DNA from: Monocercomonoides exilis
Lineage: Eukaryota > Preaxostyla > Oxymonadida > Polymastigidae
Length of the DNA: 64,000 bases
Direction: 5' to 3'
NCBI GenBank assembly: GCA_001643675.2
Contig: LSRY02000015.1
Span: 1,628,001-1,692,000 of the forward strand
Shown here: positions 28,537-37,690 of the stretch, piece by piece
Layout: each line of letters begins with the position of its first letter
Position numbering within the stretch: position 1 is the first letter of the stretch
Notes under the pieces: generated by a model
Database searches by the model: none
The model's input: the letters and a program-made list of their open reading frames with translations, nothing else
What the model was told of the DNA's origin: nothing
Made by a program: the position numbers and the translations under genes

Positions 28537-31140
28537 CTACAGATATGATGTGTTGCAGAAACTGCTACTCCCAATACCGCTTCCTCTGCCAACATCGCTC
28601 GCATTTTCATCGTCGATTGCATCAGACGCTGTCACAATCACCATCTCTGCAGGAAAGTGCCCGAAGAACTCTCGCTTCAGCTCCACAAGCGTGGGCCTGT
28701 TCTTCGCCTGCAGCGTCACACACGCTTTCGTCGTCTCACCAAAACTGCTTGTCTCAATCACCCCCATGTTCGGCCTCTCCCCATTCTTTATCTTCTCTCC
28801 AGCCGTCTCAGCCTCAAAGTCTCCAAACGGGATCTGCAGTGTCAAGCACTCCCACAGCATCATCCCTATCGAGAATACAACAGTCTTCTTCGTTGTGTGT
28901 TTCTTTGTCCCATTCAGCAGCTCCGGTGCCTTCCACCTTAGACACTCTTTTTTGTAATTGTCCTCATCCTCAAAGGCTGAAGAAGGAAGAGAGTCTTCAT
29001 CATCATCACTGGCAGATGTGGCAACAGTTGATGATGAGATGGAAGAAGAGTCAGAATCATCATCAGACAATAAGTCTGAATGCATTACAATGCAGATCAC
29101 CATGTGTTCTGAGAACAATACAATGTGTGGACTGAGATTATTCAATGATTGAAGAGGGCTTTCCATTTCATCAAATGAGTGAAGAGCTCCATTTGCCACC
29201 CAGAACAGGATCTGGGCAGCTGTTTGTTCTCTTTCTTTCAATGTGCCTATTGCTATCTCCTTTGTTTTATTCCTTCCATGAAGCAGCATGAACAGCGAAT
29301 CCCTCAAGTCCACAATCAGCTTCTCATGAGGAGATGAACAGGCCATTGCATCCACAAGATTTGACATTGATGACGTGGTTGGGCACAAATCCTCCCCTCG
29401 AACAAATGTTGAATCTGAATCAGTTGTTGAAGTGGTTGAAGTGGATGAAATGGATGGTGATGGTGTTCTCTTTCTTGTCTCTTCTTCATCAACCTTTTCC
29501 AACATCCATTGAGGGATCTTGTCTGAATCTCTTCCCAAAATGTATTCTGTTGAGCCACTCTCAGATAGAAGATGCTCAGATGACTCTGAATGTTGCATAT
29601 TCGTGTCATATATTCTCTTCTTCATCCTCTCATCATTCTTCTTCTCTGCCTCCCTTTCAGCTCTCCTCCACTGCTCCTCAGGAGACATCTCCATCGTCAC
29701 CATCTCAAATACCTTCGGATCCTTTCTGATGTTATCATTCACAATCTCTTGCAATTCCTCATTTCTTTCCTTCACTTTCCTCCACCGAACAGCCAGAACA
29801 ACAATGATTACAAGCAGAAGCACAACAAATACAACACACACAATCACAATAATTTGCCACATTGACATTTCTTTCTTTCCTCCTTCAACAATCCTTTCAT
29901 CCCCATTAGCTTTGGGCTCACTTCTGTTCTTCAGAATGAAAGAATCAGTCGATGATGGGTTTTTGGCATCCCCAAACAGTATGCTCACTCTCACCTCTGC
30001 ATCATCTCCTGCCTCACGAATTATCTCCTTTTTCAGCCTCCCTTCGACTTCTGTCTCCGACACATATCCGCTCTCATCAAACTCATATTTCTCTATCTGC
30101 TTTTCATCGCCTATCTGCTTCACAATCATGAATGACAAGTTGCATGGGAGAAGAAGCCTCCCTTTGAACACTACCTCCACTTCTTCTCCTTTCTCCTTTG
30201 CTTCCACACTCTCCAACACAGGAATGAAGAATGAAGAATCCCTTTCAGAAATAATCCCTTCAAAGATGCACACATCATTCAAAAGCCACAACGATGTGCT
30301 TGGTAAAACCCCATCTCCACCTTTCAAACTCATCACATTCAATGTTCCTGAATCTGAACAGATGATATTTCTTCTCAGTGATGGGTAATTTGCTATTGAT
30401 GGATTGTTATTCTCAAATAACCCCATTTCAATTCCAACACTTCCTCCACTCATTGTTATTCCTCCATCGGGTGAATTCGAAATTGTTGTGTCTTTCATCA
30501 CCACAGAACTCTTCGAGAAGTCAACAACTGAACCATTCCACTGACAGATCTTATTACCAACGCCATTTATTTCTTCGGCATTATCAGCCAGGCTTCCCTC
30601 AAATGTGCACGAATCCACCAAGACATTCTCAGTCAAAGCAATTGCCACTTGACTCCCCTTTGATGACTCTGACGTGCACTTATGAAAAGAACAGTTGCAC
30701 ATCTCAAAGCTTGTCATGTGCTGAGCTGTGCAAATAATGCAAGGCCCAGAAGACAGCCGGCTGATGTTTGAGAATGATGATAACGCCAAAGATAAAACGA
30801 GTGAAGAATAGCCATTTTCAAATGAGATCAGACTTTCATTTTGCAAAGAGATATTTGTGGCTGTTAACTTTGAAATGCTCACTTTCTTACTCTTTCCACA
30901 TTCAATCACTGAGCTTGTGCATTGGACATTGCAAACAGTCAGATCTTCAAATGTTGCTCTTTCTGAGCTCAATATCTGGAACATTGGTTTCGAGAATTTC
31001 AAATATCCAACACCACATCGATCTGCCTCAAATATCCCATTTTCAACAACCAGTAGAGAAAAAATCAAAAAGGGTCCGCGATTTCTCCATTGATCCGCTC
31101 TCCGATAGGAATGAAACAGATTCGAGAATAAGAGATCCAT
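28537..31140 (-). CDS. Beta-helix receptor (copy A), C-terminal part: last ectodomain, TM helix, pseudokinase
   Basis: This frame continues the ectodomain read from 37690; one extra A in the run 31059-31064 separates the two. Corrected, copy A is one 3,050-residue protein. In order: the rest of a beta-helix region with GG and short Cys motifs, a TM helix (about 29875-29795, WQIIVIVCVVFVVLLLVIIV), a basic stop RWRKVKE and an acidic/Ser-rich juxtamembrane segment. A kinase-like C-lobe follows, with RWKAPELLNG, FSIGMMLWECLTL and PFGDFEAETAGEKI. No Gly loop, VAIK Lys, HRD Asp or DFG is present, so it is a pseudokinase. It probably sits in the plasma membrane with the kinase-like tail inside. The start codon shown is internal and not real. 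Confidence 0.7.
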   Translation of the reverse strand: MDLLFSNLFHSYRRADQWRNRGPFLIFSLLVVENGIFEADRCGVGYLKFSKPMFQILSSERATFEDLTVCNVQCTSSVIECGKSKKVSISKLTATNISLQNESLISFENGYSSLVLSLALSSFSNISRLSSGPCIICTAQHMTSFEMCNCSFHKCTSESSKGSQVAIALTENVLVDSCTFEGSLADNAEEINGVGNKICQWNGSVVDFSKSSVVMKDTTISNSPDGGITMSGGSVGIEMGLFENNNPSIANYPSLRRNIICSDSGTLNVMSLKGGDGVLPSTSLWLLNDVCIFEGIISERDSSFFIPVLESVEAKEKGEEVEVVFKGRLLLPCNLSFMIVKQIGDEKQIEKYEFDESGYVSETEVEGRLKKEIIREAGDDAEVRVSILFGDAKNPSSTDSFILKNRSEPKANGDERIVEGGKKEMSMWQIIVIVCVVFVVLLLVIIVVLAVRWRKVKERNEELQEIVNDNIRKDPKVFEMVTMEMSPEEQWRRAEREAEKKNDERMKKRIYDTNMQHSESSEHLLSESGSTEYILGRDSDKIPQWMLEKVDEEETRKRTPSPSISSTSTTSTTDSDSTFVRGEDLCPTTSSMSNLVDAMACSSPHEKLIVDLRDSLFMLLHGRNKTKEIAIGTLKEREQTAAQILFWVANGALHSFDEMESPLQSLNNLSPHIVLFSEHMVICIVMHSDLLSDDDSDSSSISSSTVATSASDDDEDSLPSSAFEDEDNYKKECLRWKAPELLNGTKKHTTKKTVVFSIGMMLWECLTLQIPFGDFEAETAGEKIKNGERPNMGVIETSSFGETTKACVTLQAKNRPTLVELKREFFGHFPAEMVIVTASDAIDDENASDVGRGSGIGSSSFCNTSYL

Positions 31141-34100
31141 TCAATTGGTGTATTAAGCATGAGCAGACAACATTCTGCATTCCACCAAAAACAAATGAAA
31201 CTCTCTCAATTCGAACAGACTCTGATGTCGTCACAGCCCCTTCCCCAGCCAAGTTCATCTCATTCACTTTTATCTCCCCATTCCTGCTTGCCTCCATCGA
31301 CTTGATTGTCACCTTCTGAGCTGAGCATGAGCCAGTTAGTGTTGTCTCATTCCATATCAGCAGCTGCGAATAATCCGATGGAATGATGTGGCTCACCCCA
31401 ACATTCAGCGATGAGCATGCGCTCTTCATTTCCCCACAATTCTTGCTGTCGCTGCTGTTCCCCACAATCGATGACACAAATATGAATTCGCTCCTGAACA
31501 CATACACTCTTCCCAACAGATCCTCTTCATCCTCATAATTGTCTGCTGTGCATCCCCATATCGCCAGCTCCTTCACAAATGGCTCCCCAAAGTTTATCAG
31601 GAACTGTGATTCACTTATCTGCGAGTCAAGATCTGTGCACTTCACAAACACATCTCTCCCTTTCAATGCAACATTCCCCTTGAATGTGATGTTCGACAGC
31701 ACAAATGGCAATGCCTTCTGTGTGGCACTCTGTGTTTTCAAAAACAATCCTCCTCCTCTCCCGTTGTTCGAACAGAAGCAGTCTGTCACATTTGTGTGAT
31801 TCATTTCCAGTCTCCCCCTCTCATTGAGAAGGAAAAACATCCCTCCTCCTTCATTCGAGCTTGCCGATCCACATTTATCAATTGTCGAATTCTCCATTTT
31901 CAATTTCACTTCATTCTGCATATCACAGAAAAGAAATGAAGGGTCGCTTGACTCACTGTGCGTCACATTCACAAACGAGCATTGCTCAAACAGAACATTC
32001 CACTCTTCAACTTCTGCATTATTATTTCCATTTTCTGGAATCTCATTATCATTCATCACAATTGCACTTTCCCCACTCAACGATATTTCTTCAAAGGAAA
32101 CATCGCTCATAGTTATCACACTTCTAACTGATATACTCATTATCTCATGCATCGTTGAGAATCCAGCTATGTTTGTCTTTTCGATTGAAACAATTCCTTT
32201 TGAAGCACTTATCAATACAAATGTCAATTCACCTTCAGCATTGTCACTCATGTGAATTGAACATCCTGCAATACTCGTATTGATTGCATCTGAGCCTGTC
32301 TGCATGAGGATGTTTGCCTCGTTATCGAAGGCACTAGGGATCAGAATCCCCACTTCTTTGAATTGAACAACCCCTTTGCATTCAACAACAGCATCCTTGT
32401 CTCCTTCAATTATTTTCACAAATTGAATTTTGTCTGTTTCGCCATTTGTTCCTTCCAGCCTCATCCCGCTCACACTCATTTCGCTCCTCACATCACAAGT
32501 CCCCTGAATGGCAATCGACTCAATCCCCAAACTACTCCCTCTCTTCAGCCCATAATCAACAGACCCACACGGATACTCCAACAGCCCACACACAACCACA
32601 TTGTTTCCTTCCCGCGCAACATGCACACTCGACCCAACCTCTTTCCAGAAATAGATCAGTGGGATTGCACACTCTCTGTTTCCTCCATCATACCCTCTCA
32701 TCGAGTCTTCGGTCAGCATCTCCAGTCTATCTTTCACAAATGGCAGGGTTTCGTTCTTGATGCTGCTGATAAGCGATGGAGATGAAACAAACAAATCTTT
32801 TCCATATTTTGCATTGTTTGGTTTGTCAGAAGAAAAAGTTGGAGAGGATATCACAAAATCTGTCTCACCCATTTCACTCAACAAGTTCAACATTATTCCT
32901 CCTCCATGTCCAACTTCTTCCCCTTCAAATGGAGCTGTGCAACAATAAACCTTGCACTTGTTCATCAACAGATTCGTATTTGCAGATGCCTCATAAAAGA
33001 GTGCACCTCCTCCAATCTCATTTCCTTCTTCTTCAACAGCACACCCTTCGAATGTGCAATCATTTATTTCTGCTTTGTAATCGCTTCCATCATAACAATC
33101 GTTCGTAATGCTGATGCACCCTCCACTTCCCTTCGAACGAGTAATCGATGAAAATGTGCATCCTGTTATCTTCTCGATATTTCCATTGTGGCACTCAACA
33201 ACACATCCATTGCCAAATGTGATTTCTCCAAAATCGCTGTTTGTCATGTTCATTGAAGGCCTTGAATTAATACTTCCCTCAACAATGAAAAACGAAGAAT
33301 CTCCTTTTTTCATATTCACTGTTGAAAACTCAATCACTTCCACAGCCCCTCCAACAACACTCACAAACACTGTTGAAAGAGCCTCAGCTCCTCCTTCCAT
33401 CCCACATTTGTTCAGTGTGAGTTTCTCAGAATGGCATTCAAACACACATTCATGAGATGAAAGCGATTGAATCAAAGAAAATACAATGCTGGTCATTGAC
33501 ACAGAAACTGAGTTCTCAATCAATCCGCTTTGCGTTCCCTCTGTCAGATCGGCAACACCGCATTTCATTTCATTCTGTTTTGCTTTGACGTTCCATTCAT
33601 CTGTCCTCAAGCTCAATTCATCCTCAAAGGCAAATGATTCAAAAATGGTTATGTCTTTTTTCTTCCCTTCAAAATGGACTGATGCTGCCTTCGCGATTGT
33701 GGAGCATGGTAATGACTCATATCCACACATCGAAAAATCATGACTTGACATTCCTCCTCCAACAAAGGCAGATCCTGAAAAGTTATCCCACAGATACACC
33801 ACCAGCGGGATGGCAAATGCATCATTCAATGTTGATCTCTCGAATCCATTCAATTTCGTAAAGTTATTCAAATCAACTTCAAATCCCATCGACCTTCTGC
33901 TAATCACACTTGTGAGTTCATGTGCATTAATGAACATTTCTTTCCCCTCTCTCGCATCACACCCAGAAAATGAAACATCTCTCAAAATGAATGAACTTGC
34001 CCCATCATCCAGATGAAGATAAATCCCTCCTCCATGTCCGTGCTCTCCACCTGTGTTTTGTGTTGCCTTGCAGCTCGCAAGTTCAAATAAATCACTTTCA

Positions 34101-37100
34101 TCATTCGGAAATATTGCCCTTGCTGAGTCAGCATCTGTCATATTTCCCACGGTGAATGATGATCCTTCTTCCATCTCAACCCACAATCCTCCTCCATTTC
34201 CTCCATTGCTCTCACACCCAGACATCGTCCCTCCAACTATTTCCAGTGAGCAATCTCTCCCAAGTGTGCATTCCATTGCTCCTCCATCTCCTCCATCTCC
34301 TTTGAATCCACTCATCGTGTTGTTTGTGAGCTTCAGCATCTTGGCTGAATTTGTGGAAATTGCTCGAATTGATCCTGATGGCAAATCTGTTTGTGAAGAT
34401 GCTTTCACTGAAAGTGTTGAATCTTCACCCGTCAAAGATGCTCCATTCACCGCCCCAAACAAAACACTATTTCCTGTCGAGCTCATATCCTCGGCACTCA
34501 AAGAAGTGAATGAACCAGCGGTATTGATTCCATCGAGAGAAATCAACGGACAATTCCCAATAACCAGAGACAATACATTCAACAATGAAACTGAAACCTC
34601 ACCTGCTGTTGCTGATAAAAACACATAAGACAACGCTGATTGGGGATCTTGAAATGTCAGCGAGCAGCCATCAAGCGAAAATAACTGTGAGGTGGAACAG
34701 AAGAATGCTTCGTGGTTTGGAAGAGCAGATGGAACAGAGAAAACAAGTGAACTCATATTCGTATTTGCACTGACCGTTATCATGCTTCCGTCACTTCCAT
34801 TCGGATCATCGCTCATCTCCCATCCACTGTTTTCATCTTTCCCCCTGATTGTGTGTTGGAAGGAGTTGAATATTAGCTCATTTTTCAGTTCAATCATCCC
34901 ATCGACAACAATCTTCTTTTCACTAATTTGCCTTGTCAGAGAATGCTTCAGAGTCAGACAGGGAAACTCGGCAAACCCACAACGAGAATGATCAAATGCA
35001 TCAACATTGCTCACAATGATCTCTTCTGGCAAAGGAATCAAATAAACACAAAGTGGAATTGGAATTGAATCATTTCCATTATCATATCCTTGTATCGTGC
35101 TCTTTGTATCAAACGAAGCTGTCAATGAAGCGATTTTCCCACCTTTTGCTGTTGTTTCCAGATCGACTGAGTCAACAAAAATGTCACTTCCCCATTTGGC
35201 TCTGTTCCCTTCAAATGCTGATGAAACAAGAAACTCTGCATTTGTATTTCTCACTTTCAGCCCAATCCCTCCTCCTCTCCCTTGGATGGTTGAGGCATAA
35301 CAGTTTCTCACAACGCCTCCACTCACATTCAATGAACCAACATTCCCCACTTCAACCATCATCCCTCCTCCAAACTCAGAGGCTTCACTCCCACAGCCAT
35401 CAAGTGTGCATCCATAAAGAGTTATTGAATATGACCCTTCATTTACGCTCATCAGCGATGATCCTGCTGTTGTCCTCACAATGTTGCTGAATGTGCAGTT
35501 ATCCAGAGACAATGAAACTGAAGATCCTTGAGAAAATGAGATCACACTTGTGGTGCTGAATGTTTGTCCCCATCTCACATCTTTCATCTTCAACTCTCCC
35601 CCATCCATATTCACAAGCGAGTTCTGGATGCTCCTCTCTTCTGAATGATCTGCATCCATCGATATGTTCAATCTCTCCAAATTAATCCCTCCAGCCCCTT
35701 GAACCTCAAACAATCTGCTTCTTCGATTATTTTCAAATGATGAATTGTGAACCACAGACAGATCGCTCACAGCCAACTCCCCTGCTCCAACACAAAACAG
35801 ACTCAGTCCATTTGATTCAAATTGTGTTTCAATAAATGAGCCAGCTGGAGAAACTCCATTCACAGAGATCGTTTTCTCTCCAATATCAACTCCCTTTCCT
35901 TCCACAACTGTTCCACTCAACACCTTGATTTCATTCACAAATCCAGAAATCATTTGAGTCAGACAATGACTCACTGTTGCACAGGGATAAGTTTGATCAA
36001 GTCCACAAAAATATGAATCTCTCACCTTGTTATCATTTGATGAACTTTTCACATATCTAATTCTACCTCCATCATTTCTCAACCAATTGCTTTTGTCAGA
36101 GGCAGATGACAATTCAGTTGAGACTCTGTTATTTGTTGATCTTGTTGTCAAACATGTTGAATCTATTTGATTATTCACTGCGAATCTCAAAACCACATCA
36201 TGGCCTACAGTCCGAGCAATATTATTATGAAAAAAACAACAAAACAGTTGGACTTCTTCTTGATTCAGCGTGTTATATATGTATATCCCTCCTGCGCCAA
36301 ATTTTGAAACACAATTCAAAAAGCAACAAGAAACACAACACTTTTTGATATTGCACAAAACAACATCACATCCACCTCCAGCAGAACTTGCTTCATTGTT
36401 TCCGCTGCAATTGTCAAACAAACATTCAATCAGGCATTCTTCTTGTTTTTGACATACACAGTACCAAATACTTATCCCACCTCCATCATTTCCTGACAAA
36501 CAATTTTTGAAAAGACAATTCGAAAAGATAACCTGTGATAGAATTTGGTGGCAACAAGCACCTCCTCCTCCACTATCTCCTTCGAGTATGGCACTTGTGC
36601 AGTTGTTGAATATGCTGTTGTTGGTTGAAATCTCTGATACACTCTTTGCAAAGATTCCTCCTCCTAATAATTTTGTTGCTTTGCAATTCGAAAATGAAGA
36701 ATTGAGAACTGTGAGAATTGCATCTGGATTGTCGTGCACATAAAGTGCCCCTCCACAATCAGCTGTTTCATTGATCCATTCGCTCAACTCAAAGGATTGA
36801 GTCTCTGTTGTGCTCAATCTGTTCTTTTTGTTCAACAAGTTTTCGATTCTCATATTATTTATGAATGATGAATTTGTTGATGAAAATGAAGAAGAATGGA
36901 CAGTTCCACAAATGACTCCTCCTTGAAGTCCATTTGTTGAATCACATATTTGACAATTGTCAAGAACACTTTTCCAGGCTCCGAGTTTCATTTTTTCATT
37001 GTTTGTCTTATGATATTGAGTGATGTTGAAAAAGGAACATTTTGAAATTTCTTCAGAATCACAACATCCAGAATGAAGAACGCTTCCACAATTCAAAATC

Positions 37101-37690
37101 ACATTGTTGCTGAATGTTGATTCAGATAATCTTAGTGAGGCTGTGAGCGACGTTGAAGAAAGGCTGCTCATTGGTTGATATTTTAGAGACTTTAAAGAAA
37201 CATTGAAAAGATTGAATGAACCAAGACAATGAACTGGAGAAACACTCATCTTTTCTGATACAACAATTGTGATATGTTCAAACTTGCACTTTGAAAAAGC
37301 ATCAATTGACATGGAAGGTTTTGCTCCAAATGATTTTATTCTTAAAGACATTGCAATCATTGATGCATTAGTTTCTATCATCGATGATTTGATTTCAGTC
37401 TGATCTCTACTGTTTTTGATCGACATTAAGTTAAGATTAGTAATTTTGTTTGAATAATCAAAATCTTTCTGTTCTTTACCAAAGAATAATTCCTCTGTTC
37501 TTATTAATTGTAATTCTTTTATTCTTGTTTGAATGTCATCATTCAATAAAGAGAAACTCTCCTGAGCTTCATTCATTTCAATGCCATTGACAAAGGATTG
37601 GAAAGAATGAATCACAAAAAAGAATACAACCATTATCGGCTTTTTTGTGACATTCATAATTTTTATTCTGCTTTTCTGGTTTCTGTTCAT
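31043..37690 (-). CDS. Beta-helix receptor (copy A), signal peptide and ectodomain
   Basis: The ATG at 37690 is followed by a basic stretch and a hydrophobic core (KKPIMVVFFFVIHSFQSF), a plausible signal peptide or anchor. The 2,215 visible residues are rich in NxS/T sites and in repeated GGG[IAML] and S.C.F.N.[TS] units typical of right-handed beta-helix (pectin-lyase-like/Pmp) surface proteins. Five large modules each carry a CG-x4/5-[PA]C motif (CGLDQTYPC, CGFAEFPC, CGYESLPC, CGLLEYPC, CGEMKSAC), spaced about 340-420 residues apart. The frame fails at the A6 run 31059-31064, where the other copy has A5. The role is probably adhesion or ligand sensing; the ligand is unknown. Confidence 0.8.
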   Translation of the reverse strand: MNRNQKSRIKIMNVTKKPIMVVFFFVIHSFQSFVNGIEMNEAQESFSLLNDDIQTRIKELQLIRTEELFFGKEQKDFDYSNKITNLNLMSIKNSRDQTEIKSSMIETNASMIAMSLRIKSFGAKPSMSIDAFSKCKFEHITIVVSEKMSVSPVHCLGSFNLFNVSLKSLKYQPMSSLSSTSLTASLRLSESTFSNNVILNCGSVLHSGCCDSEEISKCSFFNITQYHKTNNEKMKLGAWKSVLDNCQICDSTNGLQGGVICGTVHSSSFSSTNSSFINNMRIENLLNKKNRLSTTETQSFELSEWINETADCGGALYVHDNPDAILTVLNSSFSNCKATKLLGGGIFAKSVSEISTNNSIFNNCTSAILEGDSGGGGACCHQILSQVIFSNCLFKNCLSGNDGGGISIWYCVCQKQEECLIECLFDNCSGNNEASSAGGGCDVVLCNIKKCCVSCCFLNCVSKFGAGGIYIYNTLNQEEVQLFCCFFHNNIARTVGHDVVLRFAVNNQIDSTCLTTRSTNNRVSTELSSASDKSNWLRNDGGRIRYVKSSSNDNKVRDSYFCGLDQTYPCATVSHCLTQMISGFVNEIKVLSGTVVEGKGVDIGEKTISVNGVSPAGSFIETQFESNGLSLFCVGAGELAVSDLSVVHNSSFENNRRSRLFEVQGAGGINLERLNISMDADHSEERSIQNSLVNMDGGELKMKDVRWGQTFSTTSVISFSQGSSVSLSLDNCTFSNIVRTTAGSSLMSVNEGSYSITLYGCTLDGCGSEASEFGGGMMVEVGNVGSLNVSGGVVRNCYASTIQGRGGGIGLKVRNTNAEFLVSSAFEGNRAKWGSDIFVDSVDLETTAKGGKIASLTASFDTKSTIQGYDNGNDSIPIPLCVYLIPLPEEIIVSNVDAFDHSRCGFAEFPCLTLKHSLTRQISEKKIVVDGMIELKNELIFNSFQHTIRGKDENSGWEMSDDPNGSDGSMITVSANTNMSSLVFSVPSALPNHEAFFCSTSQLFSLDGCSLTFQDPQSALSYVFLSATAGEVSVSLLNVLSLVIGNCPLISLDGINTAGSFTSLSAEDMSSTGNSVLFGAVNGASLTGEDSTLSVKASSQTDLPSGSIRAISTNSAKMLKLTNNTMSGFKGDGGDGGAMECTLGRDCSLEIVGGTMSGCESNGGNGGGLWVEMEEGSSFTVGNMTDADSARAIFPNDESDLFELASCKATQNTGGEHGHGGGIYLHLDDGASSFILRDVSFSGCDAREGKEMFINAHELTSVISRRSMGFEVDLNNFTKLNGFERSTLNDAFAIPLVVYLWDNFSGSAFVGGGMSSHDFSMCGYESLPCSTIAKAASVHFEGKKKDITIFESFAFEDELSLRTDEWNVKAKQNEMKCGVADLTEGTQSGLIENSVSVSMTSIVFSLIQSLSSHECVFECHSEKLTLNKCGMEGGAEALSTVFVSVVGGAVEVIEFSTVNMKKGDSSFFIVEGSINSRPSMNMTNSDFGEITFGNGCVVECHNGNIEKITGCTFSSITRSKGSGGCISITNDCYDGSDYKAEINDCTFEGCAVEEEGNEIGGGALFYEASANTNLLMNKCKVYCCTAPFEGEEVGHGGGIMLNLLSEMGETDFVISSPTFSSDKPNNAKYGKDLFVSSPSLISSIKNETLPFVKDRLEMLTEDSMRGYDGGNRECAIPLIYFWKEVGSSVHVAREGNNVVVCGLLEYPCGSVDYGLKRGSSLGIESIAIQGTCDVRSEMSVSGMRLEGTNGETDKIQFVKIIEGDKDAVVECKGVVQFKEVGILIPSAFDNEANILMQTGSDAINTSIAGCSIHMSDNAEGELTFVLISASKGIVSIEKTNIAGFSTMHEIMSISVRSVITMSDVSFEEISLSGESAIVMNDNEIPENGNNNAEVEEWNVLFEQCSFVNVTHSESSDPSFLFCDMQNEVKLKMENSTIDKCGSASSNEGGGMFFLLNERGRLEMNHTNVTDCFCSNNGRGGGLFLKTQSATQKALPFVLSNITFKGNVALKGRDVFVKCTDLDSQISESQFLINFGEPFVKELAIWGCTADNYEDEEDLLGRVYVFRSEFIFVSSIVGNSSDSKNCGEMKSACSSLNVGVSHIIPSDYSQLLIWNETTLTGSCSAQKVTIKSMEASRNGEIKVNEMNLAGEGAVTTSESVRIERVSFVFGGMQNVVCSCLIHQLNGSLILESVSFLSESGSMEKSRTLFDFFSTGC

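Larger units (their letters stand above)
27622..35995 (-). repeat. Left arm of 8.4 kb inverted duplication
   Basis: The arm is almost identical, reversed, to 42889-51258. Paired bases keep a coordinate sum of 78880-78884 along the arm, so only a handful of indels exist. It contains most of the minus-strand receptor gene and about 0.9 kb of its 3' flank, including the GGGGGGG run near 28131 and a 15-base A run at 27708-27722. Similarity fades towards 36 kb, where protein-level homology continues but DNA diverges. Confidence 0.9.

Noticed and set aside
31059-31064. Programmed ribosomal frameshift in the receptor
   Set aside because: The other copy is simply in frame at the same place, and the two copies shift at different A runs; slippage or sequencing error is simpler.
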